Source of the DNA: JADGRF01 sp036382515
Lineage (GTDB): Bacteria > Myxococcota_A > Polyangia > Polyangiales > JAFGIB01
DNA: 11,404 nt
NCBI GenBank assembly: GCA_036382515.1
Contig: DASVHQ010000130.1
Coordinates: 1 to 11,404, forward strand
Reading direction: 5' to 3'
Each line of letters opens with the position of its first letter. Positions within the stretch are counted from its first letter, which is position 1. This document shows positions 5,870 through 11,404 of this stretch, one piece after another. The notes below the pieces were generated by a model. It searched no databases, was not told where the DNA came from, and was given only the letters and a program-made list of their open reading frames with translations. The translations under genes were made by a program, and so were the position numbers.

Positions 5870-7561
5870 TCAGCGACGCGCAAGCACGAGGACGTTGCCA
5901 TCCGAGGGGATGTCGAACGGACCAGCGATGGTGCGGAAGGCGCTGGATCTGAGCAGAAGGCGACTGGCCTTCACCCACGGTGGCCAGCGCCCGCCCCTGC
6001 GTCGCTGGGCTGCATCGGCGGCCAGCACGATCACGTAGTCCGCGGCCTGCGTGAGCTGGCTCACCCAGAGATCTGGGGTCATCGCCTGATCCCCGTGTAT
6101 GCGACGGTCCCAGACCCAGTTGTCGAGCACCATCGGATCCACCACCAGGGCGGAGCCGGCGCGTGGCTTGGGCGGGTAGGTGGGCGTCGCGATGCGGATG
6201 CCGGCGTCAAAGATGAGCGAGTCGACCAACGAGGCGTCGTGGAGTTTGCCCCACTGCACGAGGCCGACGGTCACTCGAGGCCGGTGCGAGCGGGCGGCAT
6301 CCTGACGGATGGACTCGATCGCGGCTGTGAGCGGTTGCTTGTCCAGGGCTACGACCTCGTGTGCCGCGGCGAGCGACGAGAAGAAACGGAAAGCCCCGAG
6401 CGCCGTTGCCGCCGCTAGCGCCAGTGCGAAGTCGCGCCGTTGCAGGATCGCCGCTGCGCCCGCGCGCAACGGGAAGAGCAAAGTGAGATAGAGCCCGAAG
6501 ATCGCGAGCGCGCCGTAGGGGCCGAAGCTCGTGCCGAGCCAGGTCAGGATGAGCAAGGGACAGATCGCGAGCCATACGTGGCTCCAGTTCATCTGTCGGA
6601 ACAGACCGCGCTCTGCGCCGCGCAGCTGGGCGATGAAGCTCCAAAACAACACGCACAGCACAGGCAGGTTGTGGCGCAGGACTTCTCCAGCGACGCGCAA
6701 CCACGCCACGGCCGTTGCCGTCAGGCTCGTGCGCCCGAGAATGCCTGCAGACTTGAACTGAGTGGTGTAGGCCTGCAGCATGCCCAGGCGCGGAAAGAGC
6801 CAGAAGCCGCTGAATGCGAGCATAGCGAGCACCGCGAGTGTTCCCCCGATCAGCGAGGCGCGAAGCTCGGAGCGTGATCGGGTCCACAGGCTCGCGACCA
6901 CGAACGGCAGCATCGCGGGCAGCACGATGCCGAGCGTGTAGACCCGCGCCAGGACGAGACAACCGAGGAAGAGCCCGACGATGATCGACACGCCGTGCTT
7001 CCGGAAAGAATCGCTGAGCAGCACCCAGCACAGCGCGCTCGTCCCGATCATGAACGCGTGCAGGTTTGGATCGAGACTGGTGATGCCGAACAGCACCGTG
7101 GGCAGGTAGGGGTTGGCGACGAGGAAGCTCGCTGTGACCAGCGCAGCCACGCGCCACACGCGCGTGCGCTCCCATAAGAGCAGGTACACGGACACCGCCA
7201 TCAAGCTGAACCACAGGCCGTTGAGGATGACGGCCAAGCACGGTCGCAAGGGCAAGACGGCTCGAAGCAGCCACGCGCTCAAGTTGTGCAAGACGTAGAC
7301 GTCAGTGCCGTGGTCGGACGATTGCAGCGGGGTCGGTGCGTCGAGCACGTGGCGAAGGTCGAAGTCATCGCGACCTTGCAGCAGGATGCCCACGCTCATC
7401 AGGAAGTACGAGGTGTCCGTCGACACCATGTTCTTGCTGTAGTACCGCTCGCTCGCCTGGTACGTCGTGACCAAGATCGACGCGCAGAACACCACGACGA
7501 GCACAAGCCCGAGCCACTTGCCCTTGTCGTCCGTCGTGGGGGCTGCGACGTCGCGGTTCAC
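5870..7561 (-). CDS. Polytopic membrane protein, GT-C glycosyltransferase-like, specific function unknown
   Basis: The protein has 563 residues from the GTG at 7561. There are about ten membrane segments by eye: near 16-34, 105-129, 136-158, 167-184, 190-207, 209-226, 236-256, 296-313, 328-366 (two) and 376-398. A non-membrane C-terminal part of about 160 residues follows. The first outer loop is rich in acidic residues (STDTSYF at 47-53, GRDDFDLRHVLDAP at 63-76). Catalytic acids lie in that loop in GT-C enzymes, which use polyprenyl-phosphate sugars as donors. I cannot assign a named family. The start GTG overlaps the TGA of the upstream DPM1-like GT2 gene (GTGA), so the two are translated together. 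A donor-synthase and user pair is a reasonable inference. Upstream in-frame codons to 7984 only antisense-shadow the GT2 gene's other frames and are rejected. O-antigen polymerase-type function is an alternative. Confidence 0.72.
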   Translation of the reverse strand: MNRDVAAPTTDDKGKWLGLVLVVVFCASILVTTYQASERYYSKNMVSTDTSYFLMSVGILLQGRDDFDLRHVLDAPTPLQSSDHGTDVYVLHNLSAWLLRAVLPLRPCLAVILNGLWFSLMAVSVYLLLWERTRVWRVAALVTASFLVANPYLPTVLFGITSLDPNLHAFMIGTSALCWVLLSDSFRKHGVSIIVGLFLGCLVLARVYTLGIVLPAMLPFVVASLWTRSRSELRASLIGGTLAVLAMLAFSGFWLFPRLGMLQAYTTQFKSAGILGRTSLTATAVAWLRVAGEVLRHNLPVLCVLFWSFIAQLRGAERGLFRQMNWSHVWLAICPLLILTWLGTSFGPYGALAIFGLYLTLLFPLRAGAAAILQRRDFALALAAATALGAFRFFSSLAAAHEVVALDKQPLTAAIESIRQDAARSHRPRVTVGLVQWGKLHDASLVDSLIFDAGIRIATPTYPPKPRAGSALVVDPMVLDNWVWDRRIHGDQAMTPDLWVSQLTQAADYVIVLAADAAQRRRGGRWPPWVKASRLLLRSSAFRTIAGPFDIPSDGNVLVLARR

Positions 7562-8307
7562 TGGATCCAGCGTGGACGATCTCTGAGCAACGAGAGGTAG
7601 CCGACGAAGGTCTTGGCGAGCTTCATCTTGCTCTTGCCCACGCGCGCGCTCGAGTCGAGCTTCATTGCGACTTCGGAGATGGACAGGCCGAGGGTCACGC
7701 ACTTGATCAAGAGCTCGACCATGGACTCGAAGCCCGCGCGCTCGATGATCCGCGTGCCGTAGCGCTGCTGCAAGGCGAGGATCGCGCTGGCGCGGTGCGC
7801 GCGCAGGAACGAGCTGGTGGTGTTGATGCCGTGCAGGCCCATCAGCGTGCGCACGAAGGCGGAGCCGCCGTGGCTCAAGAGCACGCGTGCGTTGTTGGTG
7901 TCGGAGAAGCCGCCCCCATAGGCGTGCGGTGAGGCGAGCACGATGTCGAGGTTCTCGCGCTTGAGGCGGTCGATCATCGTGCACAGCACGTCGATGCGCG
8001 AGGTGTTGTCGCCTTCGGTGGTGACGACGATGTCGTCTTTCGCGAGCAGCGTGGCGATGTGCTCGAACCCGGTGGCGAAGGCGGCGCCCGGCCCCTGGTT
8101 GGGCAAAAGGCGCAGCACGGTCACGGACAAGTCCCCGCGATGCCGCTCGGCGGCGGCGACGGTGTCATCAGTGCTGCCGTCGTCGACGAGGATGCCGGCG
8201 AAGCGGTCGGGGGCGAGCCGCGCGGCCAGCGTGCGCCAGTCCGCAAGCAGGCGCGGCATGTTCCCCTCTTCGTTGAAGACGGGGGCGATGACGTAGACGG
8301 TCGCCAT
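7558..8307 (-). CDS. Family 2 glycosyltransferase, polyprenyl-phosphate sugar synthase-like (DPM1-like)
   Basis: The protein has 249 residues and a GT-A fold: VIAPVFNEE (6-14), LVDDGSTDDT (40-49), NQGPGAAFATGF (70-81) and a C-terminal GKSKMKL (224-230) with ARVG before it. This is the arrangement of dolichol/polyprenyl-phosphate mannosyl- or glucosyltransferases, which move a sugar from a nucleotide onto a lipid phosphate at the cytoplasmic face. The usual DADxQH motif is replaced by EGDNTS (98-103), leaving Glu98 and Asp100 as possible metal ligands. There is no C-terminal membrane helix, so it is probably peripheral. The ATG at 8307 is 3 nt after the TAG of the epimerase gene, and its TGA overlaps the GTG of the membrane protein gene, so it sits within a tightly coupled run. 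The sugar and lipid acceptor are not determined. Confidence 0.87.
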   Translation of the reverse strand: MATVYVIAPVFNEEGNMPRLLADWRTLAARLAPDRFAGILVDDGSTDDTVAAAERHRGDLSVTVLRLLPNQGPGAAFATGFEHIATLLAKDDIVVTTEGDNTSRIDVLCTMIDRLKRENLDIVLASPHAYGGGFSDTNNARVLLSHGGSAFVRTLMGLHGINTTSSFLRAHRASAILALQQRYGTRIIERAGFESMVELLIKCVTLGLSISEVAMKLDSSARVGKSKMKLAKTFVGYLSLLRDRPRWIQ

Positions 8308-8310
8308 GCC

Positions 8311-9294
8311 CTACTTCGACGACCGTTCGCTTTGGGTAACGGAGTTGAGCGTCTTGCGGATCGCTTCTTCCATCGAGTGCTTGGGCCGATAGCCGAGGAT
8401 CCTCTCGGCCTTTCGCAGGTCGGGGATGCGACGCAGGATGTCTTTGTAGTTGCCGAACACTTCCTGCAGCGGGATGAAGCTCAGCTTCAGCTCTTTGCCG
8501 GTGGCGGCTACGCGGTGAATCAAGCGCGCGGCGTCGATCACGCTCATCTCTTCTTGGCTGCCAAGATTGATGATCTCGCCGACGGCCGCTTCGGTTTCCA
8601 TTGCGGCGAGCGTGCCATCGACCAGGTCATCCACGTAGGTCATGGAGCGGGTTTGGGTTCCGTCGCCGTGGATCGGGACCTCGCGGTCCTCGAGGATGGC
8701 TCGGATGAAGATGGGGATGTGACCGCCGCTCCAGGCGAAGCTGGAGCGCGGGCTGAAGCCGCCAAAATAGCGCAGCACCACCACGCGCAGGCCGCAGTCG
8801 GCGTGATAGCCGAAGGCCAGTTGCTCGCCGTAGAGTTTGGCCACGGCGTAGCTCCAGCGCTTCACCATGCTCGGGCCGAGCAGCAGGTCACCGTCTTCGG
8901 CGAAGGGCAGGTCGGGCGACATGCCGTAGACGTCGGAGGTAGACGCGTAGACGACTTTCTTGCCCCACATGCGGGCGGCCTCGAACACGTTCTCGGTGCC
9001 CTTGGCGTTCACCTTGAGCGTTGCCATGCTCGAGTCTTTTTCGGCGATCTTCTTCACCGCGGCCAGATGCACGATGGTGTCGGCATCCTTGGCCAGGATC
9101 TTCAGCGTGTCGAAATCGAGGATGTCGACCGGGTAGAAGGTGAACTTCGGGTTTGCGAGGTTGTGTGCGATGTTCGAGGTCTTGCCGAACGACAGGTTGT
9201 CGATGCCGGTGACCGTGTACTCGCGCGCGAGCAGGCGATCGAGCAGGTGGGAGCCGATCATGCCTGCAACGCCGGTGATGAGAACGTTCTTCAT
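8311..9294 (-). CDS. NAD-dependent epimerase/dehydratase (extended SDR, GalE/UXS-like)
   Basis: The protein has 327 residues. The N-terminal MKNVLITGVAGMIGSHLLDRL carries the GxxGxxG nucleotide motif (Gly8, Gly11, Gly14). Other SDR features are HLAAV (76-80), the STS stretch at 118-120, SYAVAK (148-153; Tyr149 and Lys153 form YxxxK), LRYFGGFSPR (174-183) and GDGTQTRSMTYVDDLVDG (210-227). This is the layout of extended SDRs acting on nucleotide sugars, such as 4-epimerases and UDP-glucuronate decarboxylases. The catalytic set is complete, so the enzyme should be active. The reaction, whether epimerisation, dehydration or decarboxylation, cannot be fixed from this. The ATG at 9294 begins exactly at the Rossmann strand; upstream in-frame codons have no family character. 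A 100-bp gap with a promoter candidate precedes it. The GT2 gene follows after 3 nt. Confidence 0.88.
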   Translation of the reverse strand: MKNVLITGVAGMIGSHLLDRLLAREYTVTGIDNLSFGKTSNIAHNLANPKFTFYPVDILDFDTLKILAKDADTIVHLAAVKKIAEKDSSMATLKVNAKGTENVFEAARMWGKKVVYASTSDVYGMSPDLPFAEDGDLLLGPSMVKRWSYAVAKLYGEQLAFGYHADCGLRVVVLRYFGGFSPRSSFAWSGGHIPIFIRAILEDREVPIHGDGTQTRSMTYVDDLVDGTLAAMETEAAVGEIINLGSQEEMSVIDAARLIHRVAATGKELKLSFIPLQEVFGNYKDILRRIPDLRKAERILGYRPKHSMEEAIRKTLNSVTQSERSSK

Positions 9295-9341
9295 GGTTCT
9301 ACCGTGCGGACGGAGGACGAGCCCTCCAGTTTTCGGTCGGA

Positions 9342-9372
9342 ATCCTACACTGGATCCCTGCCGTAGTGTCAC
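9342..9372 (-). promoter_or_regulatory. Candidate internal promoter before the epimerase gene
   Basis: Minus-strand GTGACA (9372 to 9367) matches the -35 consensus at 5 of 6 positions. It is followed after a long 19-nt spacer by TAGGAT (9347 to 9342), which matches the -10 consensus at 4 of 6. The leader would be about 40 nt. It lies in the 100-bp gap after the DUF2304 gene, the only sizeable break in this minus-strand run. Confidence 0.33.
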
Positions 9373-9394
9373 CAATCCAGCGCTCTTCTCGGGT

Positions 9395-9751
9395 TTAACC
9401 GTCGTGGCTCGAACCCGCGGCCGGCCTTGCGGCATTCTCGATCGCGAGCCGTCGCACCAGCATGGTGATCTGCCGGTCGAGCCTGCGGAAGCGCGTGTAC
9501 ACGTAGAAGAAGCCGCTGAACATCACGAGCACGCTCGAGTACAGCAGCAGATCGGCGCCTCGGCCGATGCCGAGCTTGTGGGCCGCGATGGCGGCCGAGC
9601 TGGGCCACACCAGCAGCACGGCGCCGCCGCCCCACACCAGCAGCCAGAACGTGACGATGCGCTTGCGCACCTGGCCGCGCACGCCCGCCGAGACGGTGAG
9701 CACGGCCAGCACGGCGAGCACGCTCAGGCCAAGCCATTGAAAGAGGCTCAT
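9395..9751 (-). CDS. DUF2304 family small membrane protein
   Basis: The protein has 118 residues and three predicted membrane helices, near 4-22, 33-50 and 67-86. A charged, amphipathic C-terminal tail follows, starting YTRFRRLDRQITMLVRRLAIENA (85-107). Size, helix layout and the RFRRLDRQI-type tail match DUF2304 proteins, which are commonly encoded beside GT2 glycosyltransferases. Here its ATG overlaps the TGA of the upstream GT2 (ATGA), so the two are translationally coupled and probably form a complex or work in one step. A likely role is membrane anchoring or lipid-sugar handling for that GT2. This is inferred from context, as the family has no settled biochemical function that I can cite. 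The TAA at 9395-9397 ends it 100 nt before the epimerase gene. Confidence 0.8.
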   Translation of the reverse strand: MSLFQWLGLSVLAVLAVLTVSAGVRGQVRKRIVTFWLLVWGGGAVLLVWPSSAAIAAHKLGIGRGADLLLYSSVLVMFSGFFYVYTRFRRLDRQITMLVRRLAIENAARPAAGSSHDG

Positions 9752-10482
9752 CGAAACACCCGACCGATCAGGTAGTCGAACGCCACGCGTAGCGCGGCGC
9801 TGCTCTTTTGGCCCTTGGCGAGCGAGTAAGCGGTGTAGCGGATGTGCACGGGTACCTCGCGGTAGGACAGACCGCAGCTGGCGATCTGATCGACGATCTC
9901 GCTGGCGTGGGCCATGCGGTCGAGTTGCAGGTCGATGCCGAGCGCTGCGCGGCGCGAGAGCGCGCGCAGGCCGTTGTGAGCGTCGGTGAGCTTGATGCGC
10001 GAGGTGATGCGCGTGAAGAGCACCGCACCAAAGAGCACCGCGCGCCGCAACTTGGGCATCTTTGCGCGCACGCCGAGGAAGCGTGAGCCGAGACAGATTT
10101 CGACCTCGCCGTGCATGATCGGGCCGAGCATCGCGGGTAGGTCAGCCACGTCGTGCTGCCCGTCGGCGTCGAAGGTGGCCAGGTAGTCGGCGCCCGCGCG
10201 CAGGGCGTAGCTGAGCCCGGTCTGCAGAGCCGCGCCCTGGCCGCGGTTGATGAGGTGCGTCAGCACAACTGCGCCGGCGGCCCGCGCCTGGTCGGCGGTG
10301 TCGTCGCGCGAGCCGTCGTCGACCACGACCACGTTCGGGAACGCGGCCTCGCGCAACTCGCGCACCACTTGCCCGATCGCCCTGGCCTCGTTGAAGGCCG
10401 CGATCACGATGAAGGTCCGCGCCCGGTCGGCCGCCGACAGCTCGTACGTGCTGGGTTTGGTGCTTGGTGTCGCCCCGCTCAT
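9748..10482 (-). CDS. Family 2 glycosyltransferase (GT-A fold, polyprenyl-phosphate sugar synthase-like)
   Basis: The protein has 244 residues. The motifs are IVIAAFNEA (25-33), VVDDGSRDDT (53-62), NRGQGAALQTGL (79-90), FDADGQHD (104-111, with the metal-binding Asp105/Asp107), GSRF (132-135) and DAHNGLRALSR (167-177). This is the standard set of GT2 enzymes related to polyprenyl-phosphate mannose/glucose synthases and their O-antigen-locus relatives. It has no C-terminal membrane helices; the small membrane protein encoded next (4-nt overlap) may supply them. The ATG at 10482 has AGG six nt upstream and a candidate -10 box 18 nt upstream. It is the first gene of the five-gene minus-strand run and is divergent from wlbA across 91 bp. 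Donor and acceptor cannot be told from sequence. Confidence 0.9.
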   Translation of the reverse strand: MSGATPSTKPSTYELSAADRARTFIVIAAFNEARAIGQVVRELREAAFPNVVVVDDGSRDDTADQARAAGAVVLTHLINRGQGAALQTGLSYALRAGADYLATFDADGQHDVADLPAMLGPIMHGEVEICLGSRFLGVRAKMPKLRRAVLFGAVLFTRITSRIKLTDAHNGLRALSRRAALGIDLQLDRMAHASEIVDQIASCGLSYREVPVHIRYTAYSLAKGQKSSAALRVAFDYLIGRVFR

Positions 10483-10495
10483 CGTTTACCTGCGC

Positions 10496-10525
10496 CGCGA
10501 GTGTAGCGCGGACCCCGCGCTCGTC
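10496..10525 (-). promoter_or_regulatory. Candidate promoter of the GT2-DUF2304 run, copy B of the shared 30-bp block
   Basis: Minus-strand GCTACACTC (10507 to 10499) with TAGACG 16 nt upstream (4 of 6 to TTGACA). Transcription would start about 10 nt before the ATG at 10482, giving a very short leader. The block matches 5787-5816 at 26 of 30 positions. Confidence 0.42.
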
Positions 10526-10531
10526 TATACT
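10526..10531 (+). promoter_or_regulatory. Candidate -10 box of wlbA (TATACT)
   Basis: TATACT matches TATAAT at 5 of 6 positions and lies 42 nt before the TTG start. No convincing -35 is visible. It directly abuts the oppositely oriented promoter candidate of the GT2 gene, so the two promoters would overlap. Confidence 0.38.
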
Positions 10532-10561
10532 TCGCGGGCCTTGGGCCCCGCGCCCCCGTAA

Positions 10562-10566
10562 AAGGA
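10562..10566 (+). promoter_or_regulatory. Ribosome binding site of wlbA, supporting a TTG start
   Basis: AAGGA lies 7 nt before TTG 10574. The family's conserved N-terminus (MKNFALIGAAGYIAPRH) begins exactly at this TTG, and no upstream ATG or GTG fits. Confidence 0.6.
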
Positions 10567-10573
10567 CCGGACT

Positions 10574-11404
10574 TTGAAGAATTTCGCGCTCATCGGTGCC
10601 GCCGGCTACATCGCCCCGCGCCACGTCCAGGCCATCCACGACACCGGGAACCAGCTGGTGGCTGCGATGGACCCCCACGACTCGGTCGGCGGCCTCGACA
10701 AGCACTTCCCCGATGCCCGCTTCTTCACCGAGATCGAGCGCTTCGACCGCTACCTCGAGCGCCTGCGTCGCGAGCACCGGCCCGAGCAGGTCGACTACGT
10801 CTCGGTGTGCTCGCCCAACTACCTGCACGACGCCCACTGCCGGCTGGGCCTGCGCGTGCATGCCGACGTGATCTGCGAAAAACCGCTGACCGTCTCGCCC
10901 TGGAACATTGATGCCCTCGCCGAACTCGAGCAAGAGTTCGGTCACCGCGTCTACACGGTGTTGCAGCTGCGCTTGCTGCCGGTACTGCGCGAGCTGAAGC
11001 AGAAACTCGAGAGCGACCCGACCCGCAAGCGCGCGCAGCTGTGCCTGTCATACGTCACGCGGCGTGGCCACTGGTATCAGACCTCGTGGAAGGGCGACCC
11101 GGCGAAGTCCGGTGGCGTCGCCATGAACATCGGCATCCACTTCTTCGATCTCCTGCTGTGGCTGTTCGGCAAGCCGCGCAAGAGTGAGGTGCACATCCGC
11201 GAGGTCGACAAGATGGCCGGCTTCCTCGAGCTGGACTGGGCCGATGTGACCTGGTTTCTCTCGGTGGATCGCGCCGACCTGCCCGATGGCTACTTCGAGG
11301 CGGGCAAGCCCGCGTATCGTTCGCTGACCATGAACGCCGAGCAGATCGAATTCTCGGAGGGCTTCACCGAGCTGCACACCACGGTCTACCGGGACATCCT
11401 GGCG
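10574..11404 (+). CDS. wlbA: UDP-N-acetyl-2-amino-2-deoxyglucuronate 3-dehydrogenase (WlbA/WbpB, Gfo/Idh/MocA family), 3' end cut
   Basis: 277 codons are in the window and the 3' end runs off the right edge; family members are usually a little over 310 residues, so roughly 40 residues are missing. The start MKNFALIGAAGYIAPRH is typical of WlbA/WbpB. Further motifs are DPHDSVG (33-39), SPNYLHDAH (80-88), CEKPL (101-105, with the EKP lysine), SWKGDPAKSGG (171-181), NIGIHFFDLL (185-194, with the conserved histidine) and SEGFTELH (261-268). The enzyme oxidises C3 of UDP-GlcNAc uronic acid with NAD, the second step towards UDP-2,3-diacetamido uronic acids found in some O-antigens. The partner genes for 3-amination and N-acetylation are not visible and may lie to the right. 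It is divergent from the GT2 operon. The specific assignment rests on N-terminal and motif resemblance recalled from the family. Confidence 0.88.
   Translation, partial: MKNFALIGAAGYIAPRHVQAIHDTGNQLVAAMDPHDSVGGLDKHFPDARFFTEIERFDRYLERLRREHRPEQVDYVSVCSPNYLHDAHCRLGLRVHADVICEKPLTVSPWNIDALAELEQEFGHRVYTVLQLRLLPVLRELKQKLESDPTRKRAQLCLSYVTRRGHWYQTSWKGDPAKSGGVAMNIGIHFFDLLLWLFGKPRKSEVHIREVDKMAGFLELDWADVTWFLSVDRADLPDGYFEAGKPAYRSLTMNAEQIEFSEGFTELHTTVYRDILA

Noticed and set aside
7562..7984. N-terminal extension of the polytopic membrane protein up to 7984
   Set aside because: The extra residues are Arg/His-rich, lie wholly inside the upstream GT2 gene in another frame, and the GTGA overlap at 7558-7561 gives a typical coupled start.
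8059..9366. Long plus-strand open frame (435 codons) opposite the GT2 and epimerase genes
   Set aside because: It runs across two recognised genes on the other strand, has shadow composition and no recognisable domain.
9295..9435. 47-residue extension of the epimerase upstream of ATG 9294
   Set aside because: The Rossmann strand starts at MKNVLITG. The extension overlaps the end of the DUF2304 gene and a promoter candidate.
11048..11377. Minus-strand frame of 109 codons at the right end
   Set aside because: It lies entirely opposite the well-supported wlbA coding sequence and has no features of its own.

Overview
The window is GC-rich bacterial DNA carrying the middle of a surface-polysaccharide (O-antigen or exopolysaccharide) biosynthesis locus. 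Coding is dense, third codon positions are mostly G or C, several genes overlap by 4 nt, and the enzymes are nucleotide-sugar enzymes, glycosyltransferases and a flippase. The host cannot be named from this window. The composition and the GCTAnnnTC promoter-like boxes would fit a Myxococcota-type proteobacterium, but that is only an impression.

Layout, left to right. (1) Positions 1-1488, minus strand: a soluble UDP-GlcNAc 4,6-dehydratase-type enzyme (FlaA1/WbpM/PglF family), then the first 19 codons of a DegT/DnrJ/EryC1/StrS aminotransferase cut by the window edge. (2) Positions 1674-2960, plus strand: a Wzx-like flippase, divergent from the dehydratase across a 185-bp region with candidate promoters and a 10-bp palindrome. 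(3) Positions 3019-4554, minus strand: a secreted protein with an EXORDIUM/PHI-1-like part (HExxE motif) followed by six roughly 40-residue propeller-like repeats. Its frame is broken by a single in-frame TAG at 4033-4035, and its codon use is less GC-biased than its neighbours'. (4) Positions 4723-5724, minus strand: a GNAT/FemAB-like (CelD/BcsL-type) acyltransferase. (5) Positions 5870-10482, minus strand: a five-gene run of GT2 glycosyltransferase, DUF2304 membrane protein, NAD-dependent sugar epimerase/dehydratase, a second GT2 (DPM1-like) and a polytopic GT-C-like membrane protein. Four of the five genes are joined by overlaps or a 3-nt gap. (6) From 10574, plus strand: a WlbA/WbpB-type UDP-GlcNAcA 3-dehydrogenase starting at TTG and running off the right edge.

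How the genes may work together (inference). The dehydratase plus aminotransferase would make a 4-amino-4,6-dideoxy sugar nucleotide. WlbA would start a 3-amino-uronic acid sugar (ManNAc3NAcA type). The epimerase supplies another sugar nucleotide. The two GT2 enzymes, each coupled to a membrane protein, would charge polyprenyl phosphate or extend a lipid-linked glycan. The flippase would export it, and the GNAT-like protein may acylate an amino sugar or the polymer. The interrupted secreted protein has no obvious place in this scheme and may be an insertion.

The least ordinary points are the in-frame amber codon in the secreted propeller protein, a 30-bp promoter-like block shared (26/30) by two distant minus-strand genes, and the two parallel GT2-plus-membrane-protein modules. 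I saw no rRNA, tRNA, CRISPR array, insertion sequence or phage gene.
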